From Loktanella sp. S4079 (GTDB lineage: Bacteria; Pseudomonadota; Alphaproteobacteria; Rhodobacterales; Rhodobacteraceae): 64,000 nt of DNA. Position 1 is the stretch's first letter, and each line of letters starts with the position of its first letter. The position numbers and the translations under genes were made by a program. Under the pieces are notes generated by a model. The model was given only the letters and a program-made list of their open reading frames with translations, made no database searches and had not been told where the DNA came from. Below are positions 35,321-44,783 of this stretch, piece after piece. Location: contig NZ_JXYE01000003.1 of the NCBI RefSeq assembly GCF_000967725.1, forward strand, positions 372,001-436,000, given 5' to 3'.

Positions 35321-36097
35321 TTACCGACACAGCCCCCAGCCCACCGATTGCAGGTGAAAGTGATCTGCATGCAGCGTGTTGTAGTCCGGCGAAAGGGTCA
35401 ATTTAAAGAACCGACAGGCACCATCGCGGGCCTGTCGCAAAAACGCAGCCTCTGGCATATTATCGTCCCAATGATTTAGCAGGCTCACCCGGCGCCCATC
35501 CGCAAATGTGAAACCACTGATATCAATGGCATCAGCCGTGGCGTGGGTGCTCATCCTCGGTGGATCATCTGCGGAACCCGTCCGCATTGCCCGGCAATTG
35601 TAACTGCCAATATGCAAGATTTCCGCAACCGAAGTCCCTAGCAGATCTTGCGCGGCGGGCTGCAAGCTGTGCTGTTCCCACATGGCGAGCCGCAGTGCAA
35701 TCGGGCAGCGTGTTTCAATCGCGCGTAACCGGGCCTGACCCACCCCGGATAGTTCCACGCGGTTACGAATGTGGCAGTTTTCGCTGACCTCGCGATTTTG
35801 TTGCGGCGTCACATCCGCAAAACCATCCAAGGCCACCAGACACGCAACAGGGTCCTGCGCTGCGCGCGATAGCTTCCATCCTGTCAGCGGTGTCACTGGG
35901 TCTGCAATACGAAGCGGAATCGTTGGGTTCCACGCAGACGGCAGCGGCGTCTGCGGATGCGTAAGTAATTGAAACCCACCACCCCCAACAAGCGCCAGAA
36001 ACAAAAACGCAGCCGCCATGCGAAACCACGGGCGGCTGCGTTTCTTTTGATCTTTTGCGGCACTTCGAGCTTTCGCCTGTCGAATATTGTGCCGCAT
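35321..36097 (-). CDS. Extensin-like C-terminal domain protein, membrane anchored
   Basis: 258 residues: a basic N terminus, one membrane span (about 28-44), a linker, then an extensin-family domain (about 75-258). PVACLVALDGFADVTPQ, THATADAIDISGFTFADGRR and TLHADHFHLQSVGWGLC contain the His/Asp residues that resemble D-Ala-D-Ala peptidase (VanY-like) zinc ligands, so a cell-wall hydrolase-like function is possible. ATG 36097 lies 5 bp past the ahcY stop (a TTG at 36100 is an alternative), so it is likely co-transcribed with ahcY. Confidence 0.83.
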   Translation of the reverse strand: MRHNIRQAKARSAAKDQKKRSRPWFRMAAAFLFLALVGGGGFQLLTHPQTPLPSAWNPTIPLRIADPVTPLTGWKLSRAAQDPVACLVALDGFADVTPQQNREVSENCHIRNRVELSGVGQARLRAIETRCPIALRLAMWEQHSLQPAAQDLLGTSVAEILHIGSYNCRAMRTGSADDPPRMSTHATADAIDISGFTFADGRRVSLLNHWDDNMPEAAFLRQARDGACRFFKLTLSPDYNTLHADHFHLQSVGWGLCR

Positions 36098-36102
36098 CAA
36101 AT

Positions 36103-37494
36103 TTAGTAGCGGTAGTGTTCTGGTTTGAACGGGCCCTCAACAGTCACACCGATATAGTCAGCCTGCTCTTTCTTGAGCTCGGTCAGTTTCACACCGATCC
36201 GGTCCAGGTGCAGACGAGCAACTTTTTCGTCCAGATGTTTCGGCAGGATAAAGACGCCCGGCGCATATTCTTCGCCTTTTGTCCAGATTTCGATCTGCGC
36301 GAGAACTTGGTTCGTGAACGACGCTGACATCACAAAGGATGGGTGGCCCGTCGCGTTACCAAGGTTCAGCAAACGACCTTCGGACAGCAGGATAAGACGG
36401 CTGCCAGAAGGCATCTCGATCATATCAACTTGATCTTTGATGTTGGTCCACTTGTGGTTCTTGAGCGCGGCAACCTGAATTTCATTGTCAAAGTGACCGA
36501 TGTTCCCAACGATCGCCATGTCTTTCATTTCACGCATATGCTCAATGCGGATGACGTCTTTGTTGCCGGTGGTTGTGATAAAGACGTCAGCGCTGTCGAC
36601 AACATCCTCAAGCACAACAACTTCGAAACCGTCCATTGCCGCCTGAAGCGCACAGATCGGATCGACTTCGGTAACTTTGACGCGTGCACCGGCACCGGCC
36701 AATGACGCGGCAGAGCCTTTACCAACATCCCCATAACCACAAACGACAGCAACTTTACCAGCCAACATGGTGTCAGTTGCGCGACGGATACCGTCGACCA
36801 GCGATTCCTTACAGCCGTATTTGTTGTCGAACTTCGATTTGGTGACCGAGTCGTTCACGTTGATGGCAGGGAAAGGCAGCTGGCCCTTCTTGTGCAGATC
36901 ATAAAGGCGGTGAACACCTGTTGTTGTTTCTTCAGAGACACCTTTGATTGCGTCACGTGTTTTCGTGAACCAACCAGGAGACGCAACCATCCGTTTTTTG
37001 ATCTGGTTAAAGATGACCTCTTCCTCTTCCGAGGTAGGTACGCCCAGCACATCTTCGCCAGCTTCGGCACGTGCACCCAGCAGAACGTAAAGCGTCGCGT
37101 CGCCGCCATCATCAAGGATCATGTTCGCGCCTTCTGGGAACTGGAAGGAACGGTCAAGATAATCCCAATGCTCTTCCAGCGATTGACCCTTGATCGCAAA
37201 GACCGGCGTACCACCTGCAGCAATGGCCGCGGCCGCGTGGTCTTGGGTCGAAAAGATGTTGCACGAAGCCCAGCGCACATCAGCGCCCAGCGCAACCAAA
37301 GTCTCGATCAGAACTGCGGTCTGGATCGTCATATGCAACGAGCCGACAATCCGCGAACCAGCAAGCGGCTTGCTGTCGCCGTATTCTGCGCGCAGCGCCA
37401 TCAGGCCCGGCATTTCAGTTTCCGCGATATCCAGTTCCTTACGACCAAACGCGGCAAGGTCGATATCTTTTACAACGTAGTCTTGCGACATCAT
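36103..37494 (-). CDS. ahcY: Adenosylhomocysteinase
   Basis: Hydrolyses S-adenosylhomocysteine to adenosine and homocysteine in the activated methyl cycle. 463 residues with the bacterial insert. [36 protein letters not shown] (substrate Lys/Asp and the conserved Cys) and the NAD motif [20 protein letters not shown] are diagnostic; the C terminus is KPEHYRY, the usual tail contacting NAD. The 109-bp upstream gap shows no SAH riboswitch that I can fold. Confidence 0.97.
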   Translation of the reverse strand: MMSQDYVVKDIDLAAFGRKELDIAETEMPGLMALRAEYGDSKPLAGSRIVGSLHMTIQTAVLIETLVALGADVRWASCNIFSTQDHAAAAIAAGGTPVFAIKGQSLEEHWDYLDRSFQFPEGANMILDDGGDATLYVLLGARAEAGEDVLGVPTSEEEEVIFNQIKKRMVASPGWFTKTRDAIKGVSEETTTGVHRLYDLHKKGQLPFPAINVNDSVTKSKFDNKYGCKESLVDGIRRATDTMLAGKVAVVCGYGDVGKGSAASLAGAGARVKVTEVDPICALQAAMDGFEVVVLEDVVDSADVFITTTGNKDVIRIEHMREMKDMAIVGNIGHFDNEIQVAALKNHKWTNIKDQVDMIEMPSGSRLILLSEGRLLNLGNATGHPSFVMSASFTNQVLAQIEIWTKGEEYAPGVFILPKHLDEKVARLHLDRIGVKLTELKKEQADYIGVTVEGPFKPEHYRY

Positions 37495-37603
37495 TCATTC
37501 TCCTAGGAAGGTTGGGGGACCCATAGCACCGCAAAAGCCTTGCGACAACAAACATGCTCGTATTTACAGCATACCTAACCAAACAGATTTAGGTCGCCGA
37601 ACC

Positions 37604-38563
37604 ATGAAGTCACTTTTTGCGTCAGACACAACTGCTAAAAATTCATCCGCAGTTGTCTTCTGCGTCGACGACAATTATCTGCCCTACGCGCTTTTTGCGG
37701 CGCAGCAGATCGCGAACACCGTTGTGTCGCGCAATTTTGACATTGTGATTTGCGCCCCACAGGGCACCGAAATCCCCTCTTCGCTTGAACACCTAGAAAT
37801 TCGGCTTTGCACGCTGCACACGGACGGACTTTTCGAGGGTTTATATCTGGACGCGCGCCGAACCGAGGCGGTCTATCATCGGCTTGCGCTGCCGAATATA
37901 TTCGGGACCGAATACAAGCGCGTCCTCTATTTGGACGCTGACATCCATGTGCACTGCGGGGACTTCTCGGCGCTCTTCGACCTTGATCTGAGCGGGCACA
38001 GTATTGCCGCCGTGCGCGACAATTACCAATGGACGAAGCCCAACAAACAAATGCCAGACTTTGCAAACGTTGGCCTTTCACAAACCAAATACTTTAATAG
38101 TGGCGTCATCCTCATGGATACAGCGGCGTATGTTGAACAAGAAGTCTTGGAACGCTGCATCGCCTATGGCCGGGAACATAATGACAAGTTGCGCCAACAC
38201 GATCAGGAATTGATCAACTGTATATTGCACGGTGATTGGGCTGAACTCAGCCCTGTATGGAATTGGCAGCAGCCCATTCGGTCTACCTACTACGAAGTTA
38301 TGCAACCCATCATGATCACGCATTTTATTGGCCCGCATAAACCTTGGCGTGATCCGCAACACCTCTTGCCGCCACGGTTTGCGATTGCGCTCAGGGCGTT
38401 CCTCGCCCGTCACCTGCCAGAACACGCCGAGATAAGCATCCCTTCGAGCCGCGATATTTCGGCAAGTTACATTCGCAAGCTCACCTTTAAAAACGTGATC
38501 AGATCTGCGGCCCTGCGCCGCTACATGATGCGTTTTCCAAACGATATGTTGGCTGAATCATGA
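37604..38563 (+). CDS. Family 8 glycosyltransferase
   Basis: 319 residues of the GT8 (LgtC/glycogenin-like) fold: VVFCVDDNYLPYALFAAQQI at the N terminus, and YKRVLYLDADIHVHCGDFSA with the metal-binding DAD motif. The C-terminal half has the HDQELINCILHGDWAEL and ITHFIGPHKPW segments typical of LPS galactosyl/glucosyltransferases. It is divergent from ahcY and overlaps the HD-domain gene by 4 nt. Donor and acceptor unknown; a role in a surface glycan is likely. Confidence 0.88.
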   Translation: MKSLFASDTTAKNSSAVVFCVDDNYLPYALFAAQQIANTVVSRNFDIVICAPQGTEIPSSLEHLEIRLCTLHTDGLFEGLYLDARRTEAVYHRLALPNIFGTEYKRVLYLDADIHVHCGDFSALFDLDLSGHSIAAVRDNYQWTKPNKQMPDFANVGLSQTKYFNSGVILMDTAAYVEQEVLERCIAYGREHNDKLRQHDQELINCILHGDWAELSPVWNWQQPIRSTYYEVMQPIMITHFIGPHKPWRDPQHLLPPRFAIALRAFLARHLPEHAEISIPSSRDISASYIRKLTFKNVIRSAALRRYMMRFPNDMLAES

Positions 38564-39150
38564 AACAACCACGCGCGTGGCAACGCATGCTGTCGGGGCG
38601 CAGACTTGACCTGCTAGACCCAACCCCAGTGGACATCGAGATCGAAGATATCGCACATGGTCTCGCTTTTGTTGCGCGTTGGAATGGTCAGACGCGCGGG
38701 GATTTTGCTTATTCCGTCGCTGAACACTCGCTGTTGGTGACCGAGATTTTCAAACTGCAACAACCTAACGCCGCAGTGAAATGGCAACTTGCCGCTTTGC
38801 TTCATGACGCGCCGGAATATGTGATTGGCGACATGATTAGCCCTGTAAAGGCCGCAGTTGGCCCCGATTACGAGGCGCTCGATGCTAGGTTGACGGCCGC
38901 CATCCATATCCGATTTGGTCTGCCCGCCCAGATACCAGTGAAAATCAAACGTCAAATCAAGAAAGCAGATAAACTATCAGCTTGGCTTGAGGCGGTGCAA
39001 ATTGCTGGCTTTTCTGAGGATGAGGCGAATAAGTTCTTTGGCAAACAGGACACAGCGCTCACTGAAAAGCTAAACATTCGCTTGCGCCCCCCGATGGAAG
39101 TCCGCGACGATTACACACGCCTTTGCAAGCAATTGATGGACGCCGTATGA
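38560..39150 (+). CDS. HD-domain phosphohydrolase (YfbR-like)
   Basis: 196 residues. FAYSVAEHSLLVTEIFK and LLHDAPEYVIGDMISPVK show the HD-type metal motif (His in AEH, HD, Asp further on) of YfbR-like 5'-deoxynucleotidases and related phosphohydrolases. KLSAWLEAVQIAGFSEDEAN follows. The substrate is not settled by sequence. Starts ATGA-overlapped with the GT8 gene and ends ATGA-overlapped with the acetyltransferase. Confidence 0.85.
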   Translation: MKQPRAWQRMLSGRRLDLLDPTPVDIEIEDIAHGLAFVARWNGQTRGDFAYSVAEHSLLVTEIFKLQQPNAAVKWQLAALLHDAPEYVIGDMISPVKAAVGPDYEALDARLTAAIHIRFGLPAQIPVKIKRQIKKADKLSAWLEAVQIAGFSEDEANKFFGKQDTALTEKLNIRLRPPMEVRDDYTRLCKQLMDAV

Positions 39151-39638
39151 TTATTCGCCCTGCGAGAAATACAGACGCCCCCGACATGACCGCGCTGCTC
39201 AATGAAATCATTGGCATTGGCGGATCGACTGCGCATGAAACCCCATTTGATCAAGCGAAAATGCTGGCGCACTACATCGCGTGCCCCAACCTGATTAGCT
39301 GCCAAGTCGCCGAAGAATCTGATCAAGTCCGTGGATTTCAATGGTTAGGTTGGGCGACGGATGAAGACGCGCCAGTGCCCTCGGATTGGGGCATCATCGC
39401 TAGTTTTGTCGCCCCCAACGCGGCGGGGAAAGGCATCGGGCAGCAGCTATTTTCCGCCACCCAAGAAGCGGCGCGCGCTGCAGGCGCAGTTGCTATTGAT
39501 GCGACCATCCGCGCGGATAATGTTGCAGGCCTACGGTACTACACGGGCCTCGGATTTCGCGACTACGACCGCCTAATTGACATCCCACTCAGCGACGGGA
39601 CCAAGGTGGACCGCATTCGCAAGCGATATGATCTCTAA
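39147..39638 (+). CDS. GNAT-family N-acetyltransferase
   Basis: 163 residues; MIIRPARNTDAPDMTALLNE is a standard GNAT opening, and the acetyl-CoA pyrophosphate loop is SFVAPNAAGKGIGQQLFSA. ATIRADNVAGLRYYTGLGF is the conserved C-terminal part. It resembles the phosphinothricin/MddA-type acetyltransferases, but the substrate is unknown. Its ATG at 39147 overlaps the HD gene stop. Its stop overlaps the convergent export gene by 4 nt. Confidence 0.87.
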   Translation: MIIRPARNTDAPDMTALLNEIIGIGGSTAHETPFDQAKMLAHYIACPNLISCQVAEESDQVRGFQWLGWATDEDAPVPSDWGIIASFVAPNAAGKGIGQQLFSATQEAARAAGAVAIDATIRADNVAGLRYYTGLGFRDYDRLIDIPLSDGTKVDRIRKRYDL

Positions 39639-40972
39639 TTTGAGGCCAGACCCGCGCCGCTCGTGATCAGTGACGGCACCATCTGCTGCACCACCCGGTG
39701 CCAGCGTGTGACAGGTTGCTCAGCGATAAAGACGATATCATTCGGGATCATCAGCATCCGCGTTGCCAAAACCAGCGTGGCTGCGTTGCGGGCATCCAGC
39801 TGCCAAGCGGTGACATCACCATCTGCGGCGGCGCGCAAAATATAGATATGCGATGGATTAGCCGTGTGCTGTGTGTAACCGCCATCTGCAAACAACACAT
39901 CTGCAAGCGTCGCCCGCCGCTCGAACGGAAGCGCAAAGCGACCCGGATTAGTCACCTCGCCCGCGCGATACACATAATCACGCGGAACCGCATCAGCCTG
40001 CAAACGTCCCTGAAACGCGGCACGCTGTAATTCGAACTCAGCGTTCAATGCGGTAAGGGCCTGCACCTTTGACTGCTGCCGCAAATGCATCGCTGCCACT
40101 TGGTTTTCAAAGAAACGCTGCGCCTGATCCAACGTCATCCCCGCATCGACAAAGATGCTATCACGCGGCAGCAACCGCAATTTTTGCAGTGCTGGATCAT
40201 TCAGTACCTCGGCCCACGAGAAATGATACAAGCTCTGATCCCGATAGATCCGTATGATGGTTTGATCAGGAACCTCAGCCGTAATGCCGCCTGCGCGCGC
40301 AATGACCTCGTCCAAGTGCAACGGCATCAAGGTGACAGGAACGACAGCAGGCGTCGCGACAGCACCACCTACGACGACACGGGCTGAATTGAACTCTGCA
40401 ATATCCAGACTAAAGGTCGGGTCGACTTGCGCACTGACAAAGCTTTGGAACAACTGCGCCTCGGCCTGCGCAAGCGTCATCCCTGCCAACGACACATGCC
40501 CAACCACCGGAATCGCAATCGCCCCATTATCTTGCACCGTATAGGTTTGTTTTTGGTTCTGCCCCCCAGTGATCCGGTCACTGCGGCCCGCAGGCATCCG
40601 CGTTTCCAACGAAATCACATCACCGATGCCGATCACATAGGGCCCCGGATCACGGTTTGTCGGCAGCTTCGAACCCAATGGGCGCGCGCCAACTTCTTCA
40701 TTCAATGGAAGTGATATATCGACATGTGGCAACACAGCAGATGTATTGGGTGAAGCATTTATCGGCAGCGCTTGGGGCACATAGCTATGTGCATTGGCAA
40801 CGCGAACCGTGTCGTGAGTCAACCGCCGCACAGTAACGTCAGGGTCGTTTAGGTCAACGTCCGATGAAACATAGACGACGCCGCACCCCTGCAAGACCAG
40901 CATTGCAGACATCATGATACTTCGCGCGCACGCGCCAAACCTAGACAAGCGGATTATCTCATTTCTACCCAA
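39635..40972 (-). CDS. Outer-membrane polysaccharide export lipoprotein (Wza/OPX family), orphan
   Basis: 445 residues with a lipobox (LVLQGC, Cys29 counting from TTG at 40972). The Poly_export domain is at about 110-200 (GPYVIGIGDVISLETRMPAG, YTVQDNGAIAIPVVGHVSLA), followed by two SLBB-like domains (ARVVVGGAVATPAVVPVT and YVYRAGEVTNPGRFALPF). OPX proteins form the outer-membrane exit for Wzx/Wzy or ABC capsules. No Wzc or KpsE partner is next to it. It may serve the capsule-type permease at 55.9 kb or another locus. The start codon is uncertain; an ATG at 40915 would leave a very short signal. Confidence 0.87.
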   Translation of the reverse strand: MGRNEIIRLSRFGACARSIMMSAMLVLQGCGVVYVSSDVDLNDPDVTVRRLTHDTVRVANAHSYVPQALPINASPNTSAVLPHVDISLPLNEEVGARPLGSKLPTNRDPGPYVIGIGDVISLETRMPAGRSDRITGGQNQKQTYTVQDNGAIAIPVVGHVSLAGMTLAQAEAQLFQSFVSAQVDPTFSLDIAEFNSARVVVGGAVATPAVVPVTLMPLHLDEVIARAGGITAEVPDQTIIRIYRDQSLYHFSWAEVLNDPALQKLRLLPRDSIFVDAGMTLDQAQRFFENQVAAMHLRQQSKVQALTALNAEFELQRAAFQGRLQADAVPRDYVYRAGEVTNPGRFALPFERRATLADVLFADGGYTQHTANPSHIYILRAAADGDVTAWQLDARNAATLVLATRMLMIPNDIVFIAEQPVTRWHRVVQQMVPSLITSGAGLASN

Positions 40973-41095
40973 ACCACGGAGCCGAAGATGGCGCAGAATT
41001 GGTTAACGAAGACTTAATAAGAAATCCGATCGCACCTAACGTTACCTTAAACAATCGAGTCCAATTTGTGTCAGGTTACAGTCTAGGATTCGTCA
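40973..41095. other. Divergent promoter region between the export lipoprotein and the GGDEF-EAL gene
   Basis: 123 bp without coding potential, AT-richer than its flanks. CTAACGTTACCTTAAACAAT around 41036-41055 contains the short palindrome AACGTT. I cannot assign -35/-10 elements with confidence. Confidence 0.35.
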
Positions 41096-43141
41096 ATGAA
41101 GCTCATACGGCTATTCGCATCGCGTGCTAAAAACATGTTTCGTCTCAATCGACCAGAACGGTTGTGGATGCATTCATGCTTTGCGTTGCTCACCATTCTT
41201 TGCCTGCTTGCGGCAACGCAATATATCAACCGCACCATTGTAGAGCGGCAGGCAATCACTGCCGCTGGCATTCGGATATCACAATCGCAGATTATGCATG
41301 CGCATGAGGTGATATTGCTCGCTGAACAGTATATTGTCAGCGACCAAGTTGATTTTGCCCCAATGAACAAAGCGATTGGACAATTTGAAAAAGACTACAC
41401 GCTGTCCACCTCTAGCGAATTGCGATCACCCGAACAGTGGCTGCACTACTTTAATACCGCCAATTCGATAGATACGCTCGTACGCGACTTCATAGATACC
41501 GCGATTGCGCTCGAAGACGCCCCAAAAAACCTGCACGCCTCTTTGGTCGAGCAGTTGAATGATATCTACGATAATCAAGGGTTGCGCGATGGCCTGACCC
41601 AAGCCGCGACTTTGTTAGAGAAACAAGCCCACGCAGAAGCGCAGCGCCTTTCATGGTGGGAGCGAACGATGCTGATCGTTTCCGCAGCAACTCTATTGGC
41701 AGAGGCGGTCTTCGTCTTTTTCCCAACCCATATGGCCGTTCAAACAACGATCCGACAACTGCAACAGCAAGCCCAGAAATTACGCGAGTCGCGCACGCAA
41801 CTCCGTGTGATGAACCGCGAATTAGCACAGCAAGCGCGTCGAGACCCGTTAACCGGCCTACCCAACCGCGCGAGCCTTACAGCATATTTAGAGAACCTAT
41901 GCGGGCGCAAAAAAATCCGCACTCTTTCGGTATTGTTCATCGGTATTGATAACTTCAAATCTATTAACGATTCTGCCGGGCATGACTTTGGCGATGCGTT
42001 GCTTGTTGCTGTCGCCAACACCTTAGATAGCTGCATCGACGAAGATCATATCGCTGCGCGTGTTGGCGGTGATGAATACGTTATTGTTTCGGATGAACCA
42101 TCCGAAGAGCTCATTTCACGTGTCCGCGCGTCGATTAGCGAACCTTTCGATATCAAAGGACGCCGTGTGCCGATCAACATCAGCATCGGGTTCCTCGAAT
42201 TCGAAACCAACACCTCTGATCCGATGGCAGTGATCGCGAACGCTGCCATCGCATTGCAAATCGCGAAAAACGGCGGGGAAAACAGTACCCAGCAGTTTAC
42301 GCAATCATTGCGGGACGATGTTGAAAACCTGCGCATGTTGCAACTGGAGCTTAGCGACGCAATCAAGAAGGGCGAGATCGAGCCGTGGTTCCAGCCCCAA
42401 ATTCGCCTTTCAGACGGGTGTTTGCATGGGGTAGAGGTGTTAGCCCGCTGGCGTCACCCCACCCGCGGGTTACTTACCCCAGATCGCTTTATTCCTGCCG
42501 CTGAACGGGCTGGGTTGATTATCGAAATGGACCACACGATCTGGCGCAGCGCGATGGCGCATGCCGACCTGTGGCAAAAAGAAAGCCTTTGGCATCCATG
42601 CATTTCGCTAAACGCGGCGCCCGACACCATTTCTGACCCCTACCTGATCGAGCGCTTCTTGCTAGAACTTCAGCGATCGGGTCTGGGTGTCGATCAGGTG
42701 AACATCGAAGTCCTGGAAACCACCCTAATCAATGGTGCCGATGATATGGCCGCGATCAACATCGACAGCCTCGCTGAGTGCGGCATTGGGCTTGAGCTTG
42801 ATGACTTTGGCACAGGCTATGCTTCGCTTTCGAAACTGACGCAATTGCCGCTAGATGGCATCAAATTGGACCGTTCCTTGGTTGCACCTTTGCCCGATTC
42901 CGCAGCAGACAGTGTGGTTCGCGCGATCCTAGCACTCGCAAGCGAGCTAGGGTTAACAGTCGTCGCCGAAGGTATCGAAGAAGACGCCCAAGCCAAACAT
43001 CTGAACGACCGCGGATGTGCAATTGGCCAAGGATATGGATACGCAAAACCGATGCCACCATCCGAATTCCGCGCCTGGCTAGAAATTCACGCAAAAAGCC
43101 CTTTGCAAATTGCCGCCCCTGCGACGCAATTCGTACAGTAG
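41096..43141 (+). CDS. Membrane-bound GGDEF-EAL protein (c-di-GMP turnover)
   Basis: 681 residues: membrane span (about 24-44), a periplasmic helical sensor (about 45-182), a second span (about 183-205), a coiled coil (about 210-245), a GGDEF domain (about 248-405) and an EAL domain (about 425-670). The cyclase motif reads GGDEY (near 323-327), a Phe-to-Tyr change; the EAL motif reads EVL (447-449), with DDFGTGYASL and AEGIEE retained. The EAL side therefore keeps most catalytic residues, while the cyclase may be active or only GTP-sensing. It could set c-di-GMP for the surface-polysaccharide systems, but no direct link is seen. Confidence 0.92.
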   Translation: MKLIRLFASRAKNMFRLNRPERLWMHSCFALLTILCLLAATQYINRTIVERQAITAAGIRISQSQIMHAHEVILLAEQYIVSDQVDFAPMNKAIGQFEKDYTLSTSSELRSPEQWLHYFNTANSIDTLVRDFIDTAIALEDAPKNLHASLVEQLNDIYDNQGLRDGLTQAATLLEKQAHAEAQRLSWWERTMLIVSAATLLAEAVFVFFPTHMAVQTTIRQLQQQAQKLRESRTQLRVMNRELAQQARRDPLTGLPNRASLTAYLENLCGRKKIRTLSVLFIGIDNFKSINDSAGHDFGDALLVAVANTLDSCIDEDHIAARVGGDEYVIVSDEPSEELISRVRASISEPFDIKGRRVPINISIGFLEFETNTSDPMAVIANAAIALQIAKNGGENSTQQFTQSLRDDVENLRMLQLELSDAIKKGEIEPWFQPQIRLSDGCLHGVEVLARWRHPTRGLLTPDRFIPAAERAGLIIEMDHTIWRSAMAHADLWQKESLWHPCISLNAAPDTISDPYLIERFLLELQRSGLGVDQVNIEVLETTLINGADDMAAINIDSLAECGIGLELDDFGTGYASLSKLTQLPLDGIKLDRSLVAPLPDSAADSVVRAILALASELGLTVVAEGIEEDAQAKHLNDRGCAIGQGYGYAKPMPPSEFRAWLEIHAKSPLQIAAPATQFVQ

Positions 43142-43201
43142 ACTTGAGGAAACAGCAGCCACACCGTATTTGATAGACAACGAATTTCAAAGGAACGGCG
43201 C

Positions 43202-43813
43202 ATGGCTAACCACCTCTATCAGAACGACCTGCCGGATGGGCTGGATCTTGGTCCGATTGTCGCGATCGACTGCGAAACAATGGGGCTAAATCCGCATCGG
43301 GATCGGCTATGCCTGATCCAAATGTCGGGCGGAGACGGGAACTGCCACCTCGTCCAAGTGTCCAAAGGGCAGACCGAGGCACCAAACCTATGCGCGATGC
43401 TCGAGAACCCGGATGTGCTCAAGCTGTTTCACTTTGGCCGTTTCGACATCGCCGCGCTTTACAACACCTTTGGGGCGCTGACTGCACCAGTTTATTGCAC
43501 CAAGATTGCGTCCAAACTCGTCCGGACCTTTACGGATCGTCACGGGCTCAAAACGCTTTTGCAAGACATGGTTGGCGTCGACATTTCAAAGCATCAGCAG
43601 CAAAGCGACTGGGGCGCAGAAACCCTAACCGAAGCGCAGCTAAACTACGCCGCCTCTGATGTTCTTTATCTTCATCAGCTCAAATCAGCGTTTGACGTCA
43701 TTTTGGAGCGTGAAGGGCGGACTGAAATCGCACAATCATGTTTTGATTTTCTTCCGACCCGCGCAAAACTTGATCTGGCTGGCTGGCCCGAAACCGACAT
43801 TTTCTCTCACTGA
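43202..43813 (+). CDS. nrnC: NrnC-type 3'-5' exoribonuclease (short RNase D homologue)
   Basis: 203 residues with only the DEDDy exonuclease domain: DCETMGLNPHRDRLCLIQMS (exo I), FHFGRFDIAALYNTF (exo II) and YAASDVLYLHQL (exo III). RNase D (about 375 residues) would add HRDC domains; the short form matches NrnC, the alphaproteobacterial enzyme that degrades di- and short oligoribonucleotides including pGpG from c-di-GMP. Its stop overlaps the kdsD ATG by 1 nt. Confidence 0.85.
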   Translation: MANHLYQNDLPDGLDLGPIVAIDCETMGLNPHRDRLCLIQMSGGDGNCHLVQVSKGQTEAPNLCAMLENPDVLKLFHFGRFDIAALYNTFGALTAPVYCTKIASKLVRTFTDRHGLKTLLQDMVGVDISKHQQQSDWGAETLTEAQLNYAASDVLYLHQLKSAFDVILEREGRTEIAQSCFDFLPTRAKLDLAGWPETDIFSH

Positions 43814-44781
43814 TGTCTGACGCGGATAAAATTCTACAAACTGGGCGGCGGGTCATCACCGAAGAGGCAGCCGCATTAACCCAACTGGCTGACAGTTTGG
43901 GCGACGGTTTTTCCGCCGCGGTTGACCTGCTCTTGCAAGTCAAGGGACGTGTAATCCTGTCCGGAATGGGCAAATCCGGACATATCGCGCGTAAAATCGC
44001 GGCCACCTTTGCCAGCACAGGCACGCCTGCGCATTTTGTTCACCCCGCCGAGGCCAGCCACGGCGATCTGGGTATGATGACTTCTGGCGATGTTGTTTTG
44101 GTCCTGTCCAATTCCGGTGAAACGCCCGAGTTGGTCGATCTGGTCAACTACACGCGCCGATTTGGTATTCCGATGATCGGCGTCGCCAGCCGACCTGATA
44201 GTTCGCTGTTGCAACAGGCGGACGTCAAAATCGTTCTGCCGCAAACGGGCGAAGCATGCGGATACGGCGTGGTTCCCACCTCTTCTACGACGATGACGTT
44301 AGCTTTGGGCGATGCGCTGGCTGTCGCGCTGATGGAGTTCCGCAAGTTTACCCCTGAAAACTTTCGCGAATTCCACCCCGGCGGCAAACTGGGCGCGCAA
44401 TTGGCGCGCGTGGCAGATCTGATGCATAGCGAGAACGAGGTTCCGACAGTTTCTGCATCCACTCCGATGACAGATACCCTGTTAACGATCAGCCAAAAAG
44501 GTTTTGGCGTCGTCGCAGTAACCGATGAGGAACGATCGCTCATTGGGATTGTGACGGACGGTGATTTGCGGCGGCATATGTCCGGCCTGCTTGACCGCAC
44601 CGCGGGCGAAGTCATGACGAGAACACCCACAATCGTCTCTCCTAACATGCTCGCTGCCGAGGCATTGGCGCTCATGAACAACCGTAAAATTACCTGCGTC
44701 TTTGCAACCGATGAAGCCCAAAACAACAAGGTGCTTGGCATTCTGCACATCCACGACTGTTTGCGCGCCGGGGTCGTTTGA
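43813..44781 (+). CDS. kdsD: Arabinose-5-phosphate isomerase (KdsD/KpsF)
   Basis: Interconverts ribulose-5-phosphate and arabinose-5-phosphate, the first step to KDO. 322 residues: SIS domain (about 35-175; GRVILSGMGKSGHIARKIAA, FVHPAEASHGDLGMM) followed by two CBS domains (about 205-320). It leads into lptC, so KDO supply and LPS transport are coupled in one operon. kdsB is at 54.1 kb in this window. Confidence 0.94.
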   Translation: MSDADKILQTGRRVITEEAAALTQLADSLGDGFSAAVDLLLQVKGRVILSGMGKSGHIARKIAATFASTGTPAHFVHPAEASHGDLGMMTSGDVVLVLSNSGETPELVDLVNYTRRFGIPMIGVASRPDSSLLQQADVKIVLPQTGEACGYGVVPTSSTTMTLALGDALAVALMEFRKFTPENFREFHPGGKLGAQLARVADLMHSENEVPTVSASTPMTDTLLTISQKGFGVVAVTDEERSLIGIVTDGDLRRHMSGLLDRTAGEVMTRTPTIVSPNMLAAEALALMNNRKITCVFATDEAQNNKVLGILHIHDCLRAGVV

Positions 44782-44783
44782 AT

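Noticed and set aside
37495..37603. Possible SAH riboswitch before ahcY
   Set aside because: Neither the conserved core nor a pseudoknot-compatible fold could be found in the 109-bp gap.
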